Part shown: positions 63,422 to 64,000 of the stretch, piece by piece | How the letters are laid out: the number at the start of each line of letters is the position of its first letter | Position numbering within the stretch: position 1 is the stretch's first letter | Assembly: GCA_028826165.1 (NCBI GenBank) | Contig: JAPDFW010000116.1 | Span: forward strand, 1-64,000 | Origin: Anaeramoeba ignava | Lineage: Eukaryota > Metamonada > Anaeramoebidae | Direction of reading: 5' to 3' | DNA: 64,000 nt | Notes under the pieces: generated by a model | What the model saw: the letters and a program-made list of their open reading frames with translations, nothing else | Databases searched by the model: none | What the model was told of the DNA's origin: nothing | Program-made: the position numbers and the translations under genes

Positions 63422-64000
63422 GTAAATTAAAATCTAAATCAAAATCAAAAATTCAAAATCAAAATCAAAATCAAAATCAAAATCAAAATTCATTTATAAA
63501 ATTAAAATTAAAATCAAAATTAAAATCAAAATCAAAATCAAAATCAAAATCAAAATCAAAATCAAAATCAAAAATCAAAATCAAAATTAAAATCAAAATC
63601 AAAAAAATCAAAATCAAAATTAAAATTAAAAAAATCAAAATCAAAAATTAAAAATTAAAAATTTATCAAAATCAAAATTAAAATCAAAATTAAAATCAAA
63701 ATCAAAATTAAAATCAAAATCAAAATCAAAATCAAAATCAAAATCAAAATCAAAATCAAAATCAAAATTAAAAAATCAAAATCAAAATCAAAATCAAAAT
63801 CAAAAATTAAAATTAAAATCAAAATCAAAAATCAAAATCAAAATTAAAATCAAAATCAAAATCAAAATCAAAATCAAAATCAAAATCAAAATCAAAATCA
63901 AAATCAAAATCAAAATCAAAATCAAAATCAAAATCAAAATTAAAATCAAAATCAAAATCAAAATCAAAATCAAAATTAAAATTAAAAATCAAAAAAAATA
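63422..64000 (+). other. Intron of (AAAATC)n continuing past the window end
   Basis: From GTAAATTAAAATC on, the sequence is AAAATC with some AAAATT and AAAAATC. The acceptor is not in the window. The open frame that runs through it encodes only Ser-Lys or Gln-Asn repeats and is not a gene. Confidence 0.85.

Noticed and set aside
63415-63651. 78-codon Ser-Lys/Gln-Asn frame
   Set aside because: Begins inside the last GPD exon in another frame and runs through intron repeats.

Overview
The window is nuclear DNA of an extremely AT-rich, intron-bearing protist. Evidence: GT-AG spliceosomal introns, eukaryote-only genes (TFIIB, Integrator subunit 13, HEATR1/UTP10, MAD1, RBBP4, 26S proteasome Rpt3, RNF213-like, BEACH), the standard code with TAA and TGA stops, and long glutamine/asparagine tracts. 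The RNF213, BEACH and BTB-TLDc repertoire resembles an amoeboid metamonad such as Anaeramoeba. That assignment is inference from gene content and style, not proof.

Layout. 1-12040 (-): 3' part missing of a giant RNF213-like AAA+ protein. 12323-13279 (+): TFIIB. 14154-17058 (+): INTS13/Asunder with a Q/N-rich tail. 17131-24055 (-): HEATR1/UTP10. 24943-35923 (+): BEACH-WD40 protein in eight exons. 37010-38337 (+): MAD1. 38383-41233 (-): CS domain plus Sel1 repeats plus a C-terminal membrane segment. 41642-41881 (-): small acidic membrane protein. 42582-44863 (-) and 46547-51716 (-): tandem BTB-BACK-TLDc paralogues. 52816-53042 (+): BTB relic. 54311-57551 (+): RBBP4-type WD40 histone chaperone. 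57651-58645 (+): RING protein. 58814-62593 (+): Rpt3. 62802 onward (+): membrane-anchored NAD-dependent glycerol-3-phosphate dehydrogenase, cut by the window end.

Architecture. Spacers between genes are often short (45-210 bp), while introns are swollen to 0.25-1.6 kb by short-period repeats, mostly hexamers such as AAAATT, AAAATC and TATAAA. The same hexamers appear in exons as (Gln-Asn)n. A T-run/CAT/T-run element lies upstream of all 14 genes with a recognisable 5' end and is probably the core promoter or initiator. The genes are housekeeping and functionally mixed; nothing suggests an operon or pathway cluster.

Most striking: the last intron of the second BTB-TLDc gene is an array of 19 near-identical ~176-bp introns separated by 18 micro-exons, 17 of exactly 3 nt and one of 2 nt. 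The first paralogue has the same structure with a single 3-nt micro-exon. The array sits at the site that encodes a loop of the TLDc domain.

Limits. Many genes need one-base frame corrections, mostly in A or T homopolymers. This fits assembly error, but the 3' part of the RNF213-like gene has so many that real decay is possible. Splice sites were chosen by eye from GT/AG, reading frame and recalled family sequence; no alignment was run.
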